This document shows, piece after piece, positions 42,022 through 51,064 of a DNA stretch of 64,000 nt. Numbering within the stretch: position 1 is the stretch's first letter; the number at the start of each line of letters is the position of its first letter. The stretch spans positions 1,364,001 to 1,428,000 of the forward strand of contig CBDBHH010000005.1 of NCBI GenBank assembly GCA_965205535.1, written 5' to 3'. The position numbers were made by a program, and so were the translations under genes. The stretch comes from UBA8079 sp965205535. Its GTDB lineage: Bacteria > Pseudomonadota > Alphaproteobacteria > UBA6615. The notes below the pieces were generated by a model that saw only the letters and a list, made by a program, of their open reading frames with translations, ran no database searches and was not told the origin of the DNA.

Positions 42022-42046
42022 CGCGGCACCCAGGAGGGGTGCCGCG
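42022..42046 (-). terminator. Rho-independent terminator after porin copy 2
   Basis: A perfect 10-bp stem CGCGGCACCC / GGGTGCCGCG with a 5-base loop. On the minus strand it is followed by TCGTTTTGAC. It lies about 40 bp past the porin stop. Confidence 0.8.
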
Positions 42047-42086
42047 CGGGAGGTTGATCGAGTGAATCAATCGGGGTTTTGGGGGA

Positions 42087-43241
42087 TCAGAACTTGAACC
42101 GGTTAGTGATCACAAAGACGGTACCGTCATTGTTCACTTCGATCGCCGTTGCGTTGATATTGTCGGCTTCCACCAGATGGAGTGATCCCATCAGATCCCA
42201 GCCCGGCGCCACATCGTAGGCGGCATCGAACGAAACAATGTTGATGTCTGTGTCACCGCCGCTACCGGTCGGGTTGGATACGGAGCTATCGAACCAACCG
42301 AGGCTGACGCCCCAGGGACCGGTTTGGTAAGACGCACCGAGCTGGTAGTAGCTGCCCGCATCACCGCCGGCTGTGCGGGTCGCAGCAGCGACACCCTTTT
42401 CGGCGAAGTCCACATATTCCGCGCCGAGACCGAAGCCGGCAAAAGTTACATTCACGCCAACGCCAATGGTCTCGATTTCGCCTTCGGTATCCGCCCCGGT
42501 GCCGGTTTCACTATCACCGAATTCACCGATCAGGCTGGCTTCGATGCCAACATCTTCGAACTTGCCTTTGTAGTTTACGGCCAGGCCAAAGACGTTCTCG
42601 AAATCACCGTCCGCATCGGAATCGGATGTTGCAGGACCGCCCGAGATCTGGCCCGAATCCGGGGTTAGTGATCCGCCGAGCTGGAAGCCGGCGAAACGGG
42701 GGCTGAAGTAAGTAAGCTTGGTATCGTCGCTGGTTGAATCGACACCCGGTGAATCGATACCGCTGCCGGAACCGAAGGCAATGAAGTCGGCCGGGTCGCC
42801 GTCGGCGCCGGCCCGCCCTACAAGAATGCCGTGGGCGGCAATATGCATGCGGTCGGTGGCGTCATCCTGATCGCCCATTTCGACGCGACCCCAACTCTCG
42901 CTGTCGATGAATGCGAAGGCTTCATCGGCGACACCTGCGCCCGATCCTGCGGCGGCGTCGCCCGCGCCCGCGTTCAGCTCGATACCGACGCCGTATTCGA
43001 TGCCATTGTCGGCTGTGTTCTTGGCATTGATCTTGATTTCGGATTCGTCGACGCGAAAAGAGTAGCCGCGACCGGCCGTCGCGGAGACATCCTGGTCGAT
43101 CAGCGCGACGTTGAACCTTAGTTCGCCGCCGAGGGTCACGCTCATCGCGTCCCTGGAGCCAACCGGACCGGCGTTGGCCGGCAGAGCCAGGGCGGCGATT
43201 CCCGCGAGGGCTGAGCCCCCAAGAAGAACATTTCTAAACAT
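42087..43241 (-). CDS. outer-membrane porin, copy 2
   Basis: 384 residues with a signal peptide (to LPANA, about 24). The mature N terminus GPVGSRDAMSVTLGGELRFNVALIDQD and the C-terminal FVITNRFKF repeat the layout of copy 1 almost block for block, so the two arose by tandem duplication. It has its own terminator and leader (43242-43539 is divergent to ahcY), allowing separate regulation. Confidence 0.93.
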   Translation of the reverse strand: MFRNVLLGGSALAGIAALALPANAGPVGSRDAMSVTLGGELRFNVALIDQDVSATAGRGYSFRVDESEIKINAKNTADNGIEYGVGIELNAGAGDAAAGSGAGVADEAFAFIDSESWGRVEMGDQDDATDRMHIAAHGILVGRAGADGDPADFIAFGSGSGIDSPGVDSTSDDTKLTYFSPRFAGFQLGGSLTPDSGQISGGPATSDSDADGDFENVFGLAVNYKGKFEDVGIEASLIGEFGDSETGTGADTEGEIETIGVGVNVTFAGFGLGAEYVDFAEKGVAAATRTAGGDAGSYYQLGASYQTGPWGVSLGWFDSSVSNPTGSGGDTDINIVSFDAAYDVAPGWDLMGSLHLVEADNINATAIEVNNDGTVFVITNRFKF

Positions 43242-43539
43242 CGCTCAATTACCTCCGAAGCGGCGTTGGGTGGAAAATCAAGACCGGTTTCGGCCTCGTC
43301 GTTTCTCTTCGCCGACGTTCTAAAGCGGGTGTATTACAGCCCTGTGTCAAGAATAGGGGAATCAATCGCTTTTGGTGGTCATCTCCATACTGTTGCACTT
43401 TGATCACGGGACGCGGCGACACCCACACGGATAGCCATCGTTTCACGGTTGTCGGTCGGTTGTGGAGACCCCGGTTGCTCTGATATACGCCGCTCGCAGA
43501 CGGGATCGCCCGTCGAACAAATTCAATTGGAGAGAATTC

Positions 43540-44967
43540 ATGTCTTCCGCTGTCGAATCACCCGCCGGTGACGGCGATTACATCGTCGCTGATATTTCGC
43601 TGGCCGATTGGGGCCGTAAAGAACTCGACCTGGCCGAAGTGGAGATGCCGGGATTGATGGCGCTCCGCGAAGAGTATGGAGAGTCCAAGCCGCTTGCGGG
43701 CGCGCGGATAGCGGGCTCACTGCATATGACCATCCAGACGGCCGTGCTGATCGAGACCCTGCAGGCCCTCGGCGCCGATGTCCGCTGGGCGTCATGCAAT
43801 ATCTATTCGACGCAAGACCATGCCGCCGCGGCCATTGCAGCGACCGGCACGCCCGTCTTTGCGACGAAGGGTGAGACGCTTGAGGAATATTGGGACTATG
43901 CCCACCGGATTTTTGACTGGGCCGATGGTGGCGTTCCCAACATGATCCTCGACGATGGTGGCGACGCGACCATGTTGATCCATCTGGGAAAACAGGCGGA
44001 GACCGATCCGTCCGTTCTGGACAATCCCGAGAATGAGGAAGAAGTCGCTGCCTTTGCGTCGATCAAGCAGCGCCTTGCCGAAAAGCCGGGCTGGTATTCC
44101 CAGGTCGCGGAAAGCCTCAAGGGGGTCACCGAAGAAACGACCACCGGGGTGCACCGCCTCTACGACATGGCGAAAGAGGGCACATTGCTGATCCCCGCGA
44201 TCAACGTGAATGACTCCGTGACCAAGTCGAAGTTCGACAATCTCTATGGTTGCCGCGAGAGCCTGGTCGATGGCATCCGCCGCGGGACCGATGTAATGAT
44301 GTCGGGCAAAATTGCGGTCGTCGCCGGATATGGTGAGGTGGGCAAGGGATCGGCCGAATCTCTGCGCAACGCCGGCTGTCGCGTGATGGTCACCGAGATT
44401 GACCCCATCTGCGCCCTGCAAGCCGCCATGGAAGGCTATGAGGTCGTCACAATGGAAGAGGGCGCGACCCAGGGCGATATCTTCTGCACCGCGACAGGCA
44501 ATGTGGATGTCATCACCGTCGACCATATGCGGGCGATGAAAGACCGGGCGATCGTCTGCAACATCGGTCACTTCGATTCCGAGATCCAGGTTGGTGGTCT
44601 GCGCAATTTCAAATGGCAAAACATCAAGCCCCAGGTCGACGAGATCGAGTTCCCCGACGGCAAGAAGATGATCCTGCTGTCGGAGGGTCGCCTGGTGAAC
44701 CTCGGCAATGCCACCGGCCATCCGAGCTTTGTGATGAGCATGTCCTTCACCAACCAGGTGCTGGCGCAGATCGAGCTCTGGAACAACAACAGCGACGGCA
44801 AGTACGGCAAGGACGTCTACGTGTTGCCCAAGCATCTCGATGAAAAGGTCGCCACCCTGCATCTGGGCAAGGTCGGGGCAAATCTGACGGCACTTACCGA
44901 CAAACAATCCGAGTATCTCGGTATTCCGGTCGCAGGTCCCTACAAGCCAGAGGCGTATCGCTACTAA
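43540..44967 (+). CDS. ahcY: adenosylhomocysteinase (SAH hydrolase)
   Basis: 475 residues, bacterial long form, from the ATG at 43540 with GGAGAG upstream. NAD-binding GYGEVGKGSAESL, substrate motifs NVNDSVTKSKFDN and the C-terminal KPEAYRY are conserved. It hydrolyses S-adenosylhomocysteine to adenosine and homocysteine. A small hairpin GACGGG-ATCG-CCCGTC (43498-43513) lies in the leader; I see no SAH riboswitch. Confidence 0.97.
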   Translation: MSSAVESPAGDGDYIVADISLADWGRKELDLAEVEMPGLMALREEYGESKPLAGARIAGSLHMTIQTAVLIETLQALGADVRWASCNIYSTQDHAAAAIAATGTPVFATKGETLEEYWDYAHRIFDWADGGVPNMILDDGGDATMLIHLGKQAETDPSVLDNPENEEEVAAFASIKQRLAEKPGWYSQVAESLKGVTEETTTGVHRLYDMAKEGTLLIPAINVNDSVTKSKFDNLYGCRESLVDGIRRGTDVMMSGKIAVVAGYGEVGKGSAESLRNAGCRVMVTEIDPICALQAAMEGYEVVTMEEGATQGDIFCTATGNVDVITVDHMRAMKDRAIVCNIGHFDSEIQVGGLRNFKWQNIKPQVDEIEFPDGKKMILLSEGRLVNLGNATGHPSFVMSMSFTNQVLAQIELWNNNSDGKYGKDVYVLPKHLDEKVATLHLGKVGANLTALTDKQSEYLGIPVAGPYKPEAYRY

Positions 44968-45120
44968 ACGGCGCGCGACAAGCGGCCGGATATGGACCCG
45001 GTTGGCAAGGAAGCAGTTCAAACCGGGCCGACAAGTCACTAGACTCGGATCGTTCCGCCCGATTCGAGGCGGCCTGGCGGCTAAGTGGTCGGCTGGTATG
45101 ACTGTGCGAGACTGTAGCGC

Positions 45121-47475
45121 GTGTCGACACAAATACTGATTTTGATGATAGCTGCGGTCGCGGGCGCGTCCGCCATCGTTGGCTATGCGCTCGGCCGGTT
45201 CTTCGAATCCCGTAAAGCGCGTGATGCCGAGGCGGCCCGCTCCCGCCTTGGGGCGACACTCGCCACTGTTCCCGGTGGTTTCGTGACCTGGCTTGATGGC
45301 GGCGATGCCGCTATCTCAGATGGCCTCGCCGCGATGCTGGATGACGGGGTTGCCGGTTTCGATGCGTTTCTGGCGAAATTCGGCGAGTCCGATCGCGAAC
45401 AGATCACACGCCTGGTCGCGGGATTACAGACACGCGGCGAGGGGTTTTCGCTGACGATGCTGACGATCGACGCCGGCCAGGCCTTGCGGATTGACGGTCG
45501 CCGCGCGCGCAACGTTCCGCTCGACGTGTTGTGGGTTGCCGACGTCACGAATGAGACAGCCATCCAGTCCGACACGGCGATCCAGTTGACCGCGGCCCAG
45601 GTCGAACGGGACGGCTATCGCGCGATGCTGGATGCATTGCCGTTCATGGTCTGGCGGCGCAGCCGAGATCTGACCCTGGCCCAGGTCAACCGGGCCTATG
45701 TCGACGCGATCAATCCGGATGCCCGCACGGATGATGCGCGACCCTCTGAGCTTGAGGATATGGAAGCCAATGCCGAGGCGCAGATTGCGACCCGCGCGCA
45801 ATCGACCGGGATGCCGCAATCCGAAAGTCGCCATGTGGTGATCGACGGCGCCCGGCGCCTGCTGGAATTTAACGAAGTGCCGGCAGACGAATTGGGCGTG
45901 ATCGGCTACGCCGTGGATTTCACCCAGCTCGAGGAGGTGCAGGAGGAGCTGTCGAGCCATGTCGCGGCCCAGAGCGACGTGCTCGAGAATCTCGCCGTCG
46001 CGGTCGCGATCTATGGATCGGACACGCGGTTGAAATTCTACAACAGCGCCTATGCCCGCCTCTGGGATGCCGATCCGGCCTGGCTCGACAGTGAGCCGAC
46101 ACTCGGCGACGAACTCGAGACGTTGCGCGATCGTCGCCTTGTTTCCGAGGAGGTCGATTTCCGTGCCTACAAGCAGGAGCAGGTCGCGCTCTTCACGTCC
46201 CTGATCGCGCCGACCGAGACCCTGGTCCATCTGCCGGACGGCAAGACCCTGTTCAAGCGTATCTCGCCGCATCCGCTGGGCGGCCTGATGTTCACCTATG
46301 AGGATGTGACCGATCGCCTGACGATGGAGGCGCAGTACAACACCCTGATCGAGGTGCAACGCCGCACGCTCGACAATCTTTACGAAGGTGTCGCGCTTGT
46401 CGGCCCCGATGGCAGGCTCAAGCTTTGTAACTCCGCCTACAGCCGCATCTGGCAATTCAATGAAGGCGACCTCGCCGGTGAGCCGCAAATCTCGGTCCTG
46501 GTCGACAAGGCCCGACATTATTACGACGTGGATGACGAGGCGGTCTGGGCCGAATTGAGCAAGAAGATCATCAGCCGCCTGATGTCCCGCGAACCCGTCT
46601 CCGGGAATCTTGAACGCGCCGACGGCACGGTCATCCAGTATACCGGCGTGCCGTTGCCGGACGGCATGATGCTGATGACCTATTTCGACGTGTCGGATTC
46701 GAACCGGGTCGAACGGGCCTTGCGCGAACGCAATGAGGCGCTCGAGGAAGCCGATCGGCTGAAGTCCGAGTTCGTGGCGAACGTGTCTTACGAGCTGCGC
46801 ACGCCGCTGAACACGATCATCGGGTTTGCCGAGGTGCTGAACGGCGACATGTTCGGCCCGCTGAATGAACGGCAGGGCGAGTATATGGGCGGTATTCTCG
46901 AGGCCAGCGAGGCCCTGCTGGAGTTGATCAACGACATCCTCGATCTGGCGACAATCGAGGCCGGTTATATGACCCTCGACCGGGGTCAGTTCGACATTCA
47001 CACGATGATTGCCGGCGTGTTTACGCTCAATCGCGAGCGCGCGCGGGTCAAGGAACAGAAACTGGTGCTCGACTGTGCACCGGATATCGGGTCGATGTAT
47101 GCCGACGAACGCCGCCTGAAACAGGTGCTGTTCAATCTTGTCAGCAACGCCATAAAATTCACGCCCGAGCGGGGCGTCATCACCCTGTCGTCAAGCGTCG
47201 ACGGTGATGTAGTGGAGTTCCGCGTTGCCGATACCGGCGTGGGCATTCATGCCGACGAGCGCGAGCGGGTGTTGGAAAAGTTCGAGCGGGGCAACCGGCC
47301 GCGCGGCCGGCAATCGGGTGTCGGTGCCGGGCTCGGGCTGAGCCTGGTGAAGAGCTTCGTCGAACTGCATGGCGGGGATGTCGACATCGAATCCGAACCC
47401 GATGAGGGCACGGCGATTGTCTGCCGCTTACCCCGACGCGCAGTCGCCGTTGAACCTGAGGAAGATACGGTATGA
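45121..47475 (+). CDS. divL: DivL-like sensor kinase with Tyr at the phosphoacceptor position
   Basis: 784 residues from a GTG. One N-terminal membrane helix (about 4-27), then at least two to three PAS domains (about 165-270, 285-395, 412-525), an H-box-like SYELRTPLNTII with Tyr557 where His is usual, and an HATPase domain (NLVSNAIKFTP, DTGVGI, GAGLGLSLVK). The Tyr, the size and the ahcY-divL-tsaE order match DivL of Caulobacter, which works as a CckA regulator rather than as a normal kinase. It overlaps tsaE by 4 bp. Confidence 0.9.
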   Translation: MSTQILILMIAAVAGASAIVGYALGRFFESRKARDAEAARSRLGATLATVPGGFVTWLDGGDAAISDGLAAMLDDGVAGFDAFLAKFGESDREQITRLVAGLQTRGEGFSLTMLTIDAGQALRIDGRRARNVPLDVLWVADVTNETAIQSDTAIQLTAAQVERDGYRAMLDALPFMVWRRSRDLTLAQVNRAYVDAINPDARTDDARPSELEDMEANAEAQIATRAQSTGMPQSESRHVVIDGARRLLEFNEVPADELGVIGYAVDFTQLEEVQEELSSHVAAQSDVLENLAVAVAIYGSDTRLKFYNSAYARLWDADPAWLDSEPTLGDELETLRDRRLVSEEVDFRAYKQEQVALFTSLIAPTETLVHLPDGKTLFKRISPHPLGGLMFTYEDVTDRLTMEAQYNTLIEVQRRTLDNLYEGVALVGPDGRLKLCNSAYSRIWQFNEGDLAGEPQISVLVDKARHYYDVDDEAVWAELSKKIISRLMSREPVSGNLERADGTVIQYTGVPLPDGMMLMTYFDVSDSNRVERALRERNEALEEADRLKSEFVANVSYELRTPLNTIIGFAEVLNGDMFGPLNERQGEYMGGILEASEALLELINDILDLATIEAGYMTLDRGQFDIHTMIAGVFTLNRERARVKEQKLVLDCAPDIGSMYADERRLKQVLFNLVSNAIKFTPERGVITLSSSVDGDVVEFRVADTGVGIHADERERVLEKFERGNRPRGRQSGVGAGLGLSLVKSFVELHGGDVDIESEPDEGTAIVCRLPRRAVAVEPEEDTV

Positions 47476-47981
47476 CCGCGCGAGGATCGGCGGTCGAGCC
47501 GAACCAGTCGCCGGACGCACAATATGCAAGGCACATCGATCTGCCTGGCGCCAGTTCGACTGCGGCGCTGGGGGCGGCGCTGGCGCCTCATCTGCGGCAG
47601 GGCGATCTGTTGGCGCTGGCCGGCGATCTGGGTGCGGGCAAGACAACGCTGGCACGAGGCCTGATCGGCGCAATGGGCCATCGCGGAACGGTGCCAAGCC
47701 CGACCTTCACGCTCGTGCAGCACTACGAAACCGACCCGGTAGCTGTGTGGCATTTCGACCTTTACCGCATCGGTCACCCCGATGAGGTGATCGAGCTTGG
47801 CTATGACGAGGCGAGGGCCGACGGGATCGTCCTGCTCGAATGGGCGGAGCGGCTGGGCGCGGAATTGCCGGCGACGCGGCTGGATATTGAACTCGAATAT
47901 GCGGCGTCGGGCAAAGCACGTATGGCCCGCCTGTCGGGTCTGCGGGCATGGGCGGACCGGCTGCAAGACCTGCAGCTATGA
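47472..47981 (+). CDS. tsaE: tRNA threonylcarbamoyladenosine biosynthesis ATPase TsaE
   Basis: 169 residues. P-loop GDLGAGKTTLARG, SPTFTLV and the WAERL motif near LLEWAERLGAELP identify TsaE, which with TsaB/D makes the t6A modification of tRNA. It starts in the divL stop and its own stop overlaps addB (ATGA at 47978-47981). In many alphaproteobacteria amgK and murU come between tsaE and addB; here they do not. Confidence 0.95.
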   Translation: MTARGSAVEPNQSPDAQYARHIDLPGASSTAALGAALAPHLRQGDLLALAGDLGAGKTTLARGLIGAMGHRGTVPSPTFTLVQHYETDPVAVWHFDLYRIGHPDEVIELGYDEARADGIVLLEWAERLGAELPATRLDIELEYAASGKARMARLSGLRAWADRLQDLQL

Positions 47982-50900
47982 CCTCATCCGGGCGCGAATC
48001 CGGCGCACTTCCGGCACCGGGCCTCTACTCGATCGCAGCGCACCGCCCATTTCTTGCTGAGCTGGCGACCAGAATTCTCTCCGCATCCAGTGCCGATGAA
48101 GACCCGCTGGCTCTCGCGCGGACGACGGTCTTGCTGCCGACCCGGCGCGCATGCCGCGCGATGCAGGATGTTTTCTTGCGCCTGACCGACGGCGCACCGC
48201 TTGTGCTGCCACGATTGATCCCGATCGGTGATATTGATGAGGACGAGATGCTGCTGACCGGCGAGCCCGCCGGCCTGCTCGGGGATGATGATGCCGTGCC
48301 ACCTTCGGTTCCCGAGCTGCGCCGGCGCGTGCTCCTGGCGCGGTTGCTGATGGCACGCCCCATCGGCCAGGCGCAGAATCTGCCGGTCGATCATGCGATG
48401 GAACTGGCCGGCGAACTCGGACGCTTGCTTGACCAGGTGCAGACCGAGCGCCTTGATTTCGACGCGCTCGAAAACCTGGTACCCGATGCCTATGCCGCCC
48501 ATTGGCAAGAGACGCTCGGTTTTCTGAAGATTCTGACCGACACCTGGCCCGCCGTGCTGGACGGCGAGGGGGCGATCGATCCGGCAGAGCGGCGCAACCG
48601 CCTGTTGCAGGCCCGCGGCGCGGCATGGCGCCGGGACCCGCCGCGCGACCCGATAATCGCTGCTGGCAGCACGGGGAGCATTCCTGCAACGGCAGACCTT
48701 CTGGCCACGGTCGCGGAATTGCCGTCGGGATATGTCGTACTGCCGGGACTAGACCGTGTTCTCGATGCTGGCGCGTGGGCCAATCTCGATTCCGGCCACC
48801 CGCAGTTCGGCCTGCGACAATTACTGCAACGGCTCGCGGCAGACCGTTTGGATGTTGGAGAATGGCCGACGACGAACGATGTCGGTGGTGCTGGGCCCGC
48901 GCGCGAACGTCTGATCGGCGAAGCGCTACGTCCGGCGACCACGACCCAGGCCTGGCTCGATGAGCGCGGCAGTGTCGGTGCGAATGCCTTGCAGGGTGTC
49001 GTACAGATCGAAGCGCAGGAACCTCACGAAGAAGCGGGCATTATCGCGCTGGTGTTGCGCGAGGTGCTGGAGAGCGAAGGCCGCACGGCGGCATTGGTCA
49101 CGCCTGACCGGGACCTGGCACGGCGGGTGGCATCGATCATGGGCCGGTGGGGCGTCGATGTTGACGACAGCGCCGGCACGCCCCTGGCCGAAACGCCGCC
49201 GGGAATTTTCCTCCGACTTGCGATCAGGGCGTTGCATGAAGGTGTGGCACCGATCCCGCTCCTGTCGGTCCTCAAACACCCGCTCGCGGCGGGCGGCCGC
49301 ACACCGGCCGCGTTCCGGGCTTCGGCCCGGGCGCTGGAACGGCTGGTCTTGCGCGGCCCGCGCCCGGCGAGCGGGTTTGCGGGCTTACGGGCCGCGGCGC
49401 AAGCGCGCCATGAACAGGCCCTTGGCCGCGCGGCGGAGGGGCTGTCGGCCAGAGACAATGCCGATCCGCAGGACTTTGGCGACGTGCTGGCGCTGATCGA
49501 CCGGATTGCGGAGATCGGGGCACCGATTACGGAGCTGCAGCAGAACTCCACGGTGATGTTGCCGGACTATGTGCGGGCCCATATCGCCTTCTGCGAGGCG
49601 TTGGCTGCGAGCGACGAAATGCCGGGGGCGGCGCGCCTGTGGGGCGGTGATGCCGGGGAGGCGCTCGCGACGTTTGTCTCGGAATTGCTGGAGGCCGGCG
49701 ACAGTCTCGGGCCTGTACCGCCGGCGCGATACCCGGCGCTGCTCGATTCGCTGCTGGCCGGACGTATGGTCCGCCCGCGCTTTGGCGCGCATCCGCGTCT
49801 GGCGATACTCGGGCCCCTGGAGGCAAGGCTCCAGCATTTCGATGTGACAGTCCTCGGCAGCCTGAACGAGGGCAGCTGGCCGCCCGATCCGTCTGTCGAT
49901 CCATGGATGGGCCGCACAATGCGTTCCGATTTCGGGCTGCCGTCGCCCGAACGTCGCATCGGGCTGAGTGCGCATGATTTCGCGCAGGCCTTCTGTGCGG
50001 GAGAAATTGTCCTCACCCGCTCCGCGCGGGTAGACGGGGCGCCGAGCATGCCGTCGCGCTGGCTGACCCGGCTCGATGTGGCGACGCGGGCCCTGGACCT
50101 GCAACCCGACCCCGAAGCCGAGACCCGCGCGCGCGCCTATCGCGACTGGTGGCGGGAACTGGACGGACCGGGCGAAGAAACCGGGCCTGAAACGAAGGTC
50201 GCGGTTCGCCCGCGCCCGTCACCGCCGGTGGCCGCGCGCCCGCGCCGATTGTCCGTAACCCAGATTGAAACCTGGATGCGTGACCCCTATGCCATCTACG
50301 CGCGTGAGGTTCTCAAGCTGCGCGCCCTGCCGCCCCTCGACCAGAATGCAGACGCGGCGATCTACGGCTCCCTGATCCACGACATCCTGGATGGGTTCCT
50401 CGCGGAATTGCCATCCGGACCTTTGCCGGCCGACGCGGGTGCCAGGTTGCATGCTCATGGCGCTGCCGCGCTCGCGCCCTACCGCAGCGTGCCGGCGGTC
50501 TGGACGTTCTGGTGGCCGCGATTCCAGCGCATTGCCGATTGGGTGCTGTCGGTCGAGGACGGCCGCCGAGCGCGCCTCGAGGCGACACATATGGAGGTTG
50601 GCGGTGCGATAGAATTTGATGCACCGGGCGGCCGCTTCCGATTGACGGCGCGCGCGGATCGCATCGATGAGTTGGTCGGGGGCGGAATCGCCGTGATCGA
50701 CTTCAAGACCGGAGCCCCGCCGAGCAAACGCGAGGTGCAGGCGGGATTCGCGCCGCAATTGTCCCTGGAGGCGGCGATGGTGGCCGAGGGCGGCTTCGCG
50801 GGCGTGCCGGCCAAGCCTGTCGAGGAGCTGGCCTTCTGGCGCCTGTCAGGCGGTCGTGAGCCGGGGCAGGTTCGTGATGCAGCCGATGATCCGGCGCAGG

Positions 50901-51064
50901 TCGCCGCCGAGGCCATGGCCGGGGTCAAGGCGCTCGTGGCGCGGTTTGACGATCCGGCCACGGCCTATGAGGCGCGGCCGCGTCCCGATCATGCGCCGGC
51001 ATATTCCGATTATGAGCATCTGGCGCGGGTCAAGGAATGGGCGAGCGGGGAGGGAGAGGGATGA
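47978..51064 (+). CDS. addB: double-strand break repair protein AddB
   Basis: 1028 residues from the ATG overlapping tsaE. The N-terminal inactivated helicase-like part is followed by a C-terminal PD-(D/E)XK nuclease: YGSLIHDILDGFL then IAVIDFKTGAPPSKREVQAGFAPQLSLEA. With AddA it forms the AddAB helicase-nuclease that resects double-strand breaks for RecA. The proteobacterial AddB lacks an obvious Fe-S Cys cluster, as here. Confidence 0.95.
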   Translation: MTSSGRESGALPAPGLYSIAAHRPFLAELATRILSASSADEDPLALARTTVLLPTRRACRAMQDVFLRLTDGAPLVLPRLIPIGDIDEDEMLLTGEPAGLLGDDDAVPPSVPELRRRVLLARLLMARPIGQAQNLPVDHAMELAGELGRLLDQVQTERLDFDALENLVPDAYAAHWQETLGFLKILTDTWPAVLDGEGAIDPAERRNRLLQARGAAWRRDPPRDPIIAAGSTGSIPATADLLATVAELPSGYVVLPGLDRVLDAGAWANLDSGHPQFGLRQLLQRLAADRLDVGEWPTTNDVGGAGPARERLIGEALRPATTTQAWLDERGSVGANALQGVVQIEAQEPHEEAGIIALVLREVLESEGRTAALVTPDRDLARRVASIMGRWGVDVDDSAGTPLAETPPGIFLRLAIRALHEGVAPIPLLSVLKHPLAAGGRTPAAFRASARALERLVLRGPRPASGFAGLRAAAQARHEQALGRAAEGLSARDNADPQDFGDVLALIDRIAEIGAPITELQQNSTVMLPDYVRAHIAFCEALAASDEMPGAARLWGGDAGEALATFVSELLEAGDSLGPVPPARYPALLDSLLAGRMVRPRFGAHPRLAILGPLEARLQHFDVTVLGSLNEGSWPPDPSVDPWMGRTMRSDFGLPSPERRIGLSAHDFAQAFCAGEIVLTRSARVDGAPSMPSRWLTRLDVATRALDLQPDPEAETRARAYRDWWRELDGPGEETGPETKVAVRPRPSPPVAARPRRLSVTQIETWMRDPYAIYAREVLKLRALPPLDQNADAAIYGSLIHDILDGFLAELPSGPLPADAGARLHAHGAAALAPYRSVPAVWTFWWPRFQRIADWVLSVEDGRRARLEATHMEVGGAIEFDAPGGRFRLTARADRIDELVGGGIAVIDFKTGAPPSKREVQAGFAPQLSLEAAMVAEGGFAGVPAKPVEELAFWRLSGGREPGQVRDAADDPAQVAAEAMAGVKALVARFDDPATAYEARPRPDHAPAYSDYEHLARVKEWASGEGEG

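Noticed and set aside
43242..43539. SAH riboswitch upstream of ahcY
   Set aside because: No conserved SAH aptamer core is visible; only a small 6-bp hairpin (43498-43513).
45424..47001. 525-codon minus-strand open frame inside divL
   Set aside because: Shadow of the DivL gene; the coding strand is fixed by the PAS and ATPase motifs.
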